A stretch of 6,165 bases of DNA from Chromatiales bacterium (lineage in GTDB: Bacteria; Pseudomonadota; Gammaproteobacteria; Thiohalospirales; Thiohalospiraceae), in assembly GCA_026984715.1 (NCBI GenBank), contig JALSRO010000478.1:1-6165 (forward strand), read 5' to 3'. Below the pieces are notes generated by a model. The model did not search any database. It was not told the origin of the DNA and worked only from the letters and a program-made list of their open reading frames with translations. Numbering within the stretch: position 1 is the first letter of the stretch; the number at the start of each line of letters is the position of its first letter. The position numbers and the translations under genes are program-made. This document shows positions 6,001 to 6,165 of the stretch, in pieces.

Positions 6001-6165
6001 TCGCGGGTGTCGCTGTAGCCGGCACTCCCTTCGTAGGGGTTGCTGTGTGCAGCGGTAAAGGAGGCGTCACGACAGGGGTCACCGGATGAGTTGCAGGGTC
6101 CTCGCCACGGTTTGTAGGTCTGGGCCGGGTTGAAGTAGAGGACGTTGAAATCCGAGGAGAGGATC
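3045..6165 (-). CDS. pilY1: PilY1-type pilus tip/assembly protein (5' end off window)
   Basis: 1039 residues plus stop; the frame is open to the right edge, so the internal Met at 5945 is not the true start. PilY1/PilC proteins sit at the type IV pilus tip, prime assembly with minor pilins, and act in adhesion, twitching and surface sensing. The visible chain begins SSDFNVLYFNPAQTYKPW, the motif that follows the N-terminal von Willebrand A metal-site region in this family; the signal peptide and the first metal-site motif are off window. The vWA-like part continues with NGGTPLRKGL and LLFTDGYWNGDDP (about residues 230-275). The second half is the Neisseria PilC-type beta-propeller. It carries the calcium loop DIDGDSKVD (3837-3863) followed by YAGDLLGNLWKFD, as at the known PilY1 calcium site. 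A further Asp-rich loop, DLNNDNRFDDTDL, lies near the C-terminus. An RGD tripeptide occurs in YLRGDDSNE (4602-4610). The tail GRKSWRQVR matches the usual PilY1 ending. pilE follows 50 nt downstream. Confidence 0.97.
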   Translation of the reverse strand, partial: ILSSDFNVLYFNPAQTYKPWRGPCNSSGDPCRDASFTAAHSNPYEGSAGYSDTRDLTGFVFEVWRDDKGYKGDMPRRGKDDDGSGPDQAINVTHGPNGEIDLWDSHTRFTVNADNIKIEEIRYKPDETGLNPIISPPLYIRDSARVAAMQQNIANWYQYHRRRSMTAKAAIAEVLTKRPNLRYGASVINNRRDNRLFVEVPPPSVTDYTSHNADLLNKLLGFQMGNGGTPLRKGLEAVGRYFDNTDGRADPILPADKGGSCQKNFALLFTDGYWNGDDPSVRDEDGDGVSGTLADVAMHYYKKDLSDLPDEVPADAADPATHQHMVTFGAAFGVYGRLSDKDGDGWPNPPLTAAGNWGDPTTDTADMEKIDDLWHAGFNSKGGFFSAATPESLLDGLNKTMEQISGRSNPAAATVALSTGYISSDSRVYQSRFNNGSWSGQLLSYRLHADPAKKDFGSLDLSGSGPEGAEWDAADKLPSYDSRTILTYDGNTGRPFRWSTLSSTQKSALGTEKILDYLRGDDSNEQKRGGTLRNRQNRLGDIVNSSPLFVGPPAFRYGFDNYSSFRNRWQSRPKMIYVGANDGMLHAFDATTGVERFAYVPGSVYRNLASLAQPGYTHKFFVDATPTMGDVFYNGSWHTLLTGGLNRGGQGIYLLDITDPDSFGNESSAATNVVWEFTDSDDPDLGYSYSRSTLSRMQNGRWAVIFGNGYNNTESDGNASSSGNAVLYIAYVDKGGSGWREGDNFFKLDTGAGSLSTPNGLASATPVDIDGDSKVDYIYAGDLLGNLWKFDVSSSDPSSWEVDSLGGSAPAPLFQTQIVDGAGNRQPITERPEVGRTPYGTGIMIYFGTGKFLEPGDVSSTGRQSFYGILDTDTPVNLSRLLQQTVESESGYDTRQVRITSNKKMSSHQGWYLDLPATGERQISTPVLRGRRIIFTTMSPSGNTCASGGESWLMVLNAFHGSRLANSPFDLNNDNRFDDTDLVGGKATSGVKIDQIANTPGFATSNDRDFVYLTGDPASEPYKLHPGEKTGRKSWRQVR

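Overview
The window looks like chromosomal DNA of a gammaproteobacterium with type IVa pili. The evidence is the pilY1-pilE gene order (the order found in the Pseudomonas minor-pilin cluster), moderately GC-rich coding sequence, and a good -24/-12 (sigma-54) promoter. I cannot place the genus. All five genes lie on the minus strand, so transcription runs from position 6165 towards 1. Two genes are cut by the window edges: pilY1 lacks its 5' end and the histidine kinase lacks its 3' end.

In transcription order, the window opens with most of pilY1 (6165 to 3045), the calcium-dependent pilus-tip and assembly protein. After 50 nt containing a 7-bp hairpin comes pilE (2994-2611), a small PilE-family type IV pilin. 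These two are probably the end of a minor-pilin operon, with the other minor pilins expected beyond the right edge. A 273-nt spacer follows. It holds a well-matched sigma-54 promoter (2411-2394) and several upstream GTGACA half-sites. This promoter serves a small secreted protein with two EF-hands (2337-2086), which ends at a textbook intrinsic terminator (2009-1977).

The next stretch, 1495-2085, has no credible gene. It contains the terminator, two further hairpins, and a 139-bp imperfect palindrome (1527-1665) with 12-bp perfect terminal inverted repeats. A related 14-mer recurs at 1813-1826. It resembles a MITE or another non-coding repeat, and it sits about 30 nt upstream of the next gene.

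The left part holds a secreted Sel1-repeat protein (1494-742) and, after a 184-nt gap, the start of a histidine kinase (557 to beyond 1). The kinase begins almost directly at its dimerisation/phosphoacceptor domain and has no room for a sensor domain.

Functionally, the right half is type IV pilus biogenesis with clear calcium-binding chemistry: one PilY1 propeller loop, a second aspartate-rich loop, and the neighbouring EF-hand protein. The left half is signalling and a protein-interaction scaffold with no proven link to the pilus. I found no complete undescribed system. The most interesting items are the sigma-54-driven EF-hand gene beside the calcium-dependent pilus genes, and the palindromic element.
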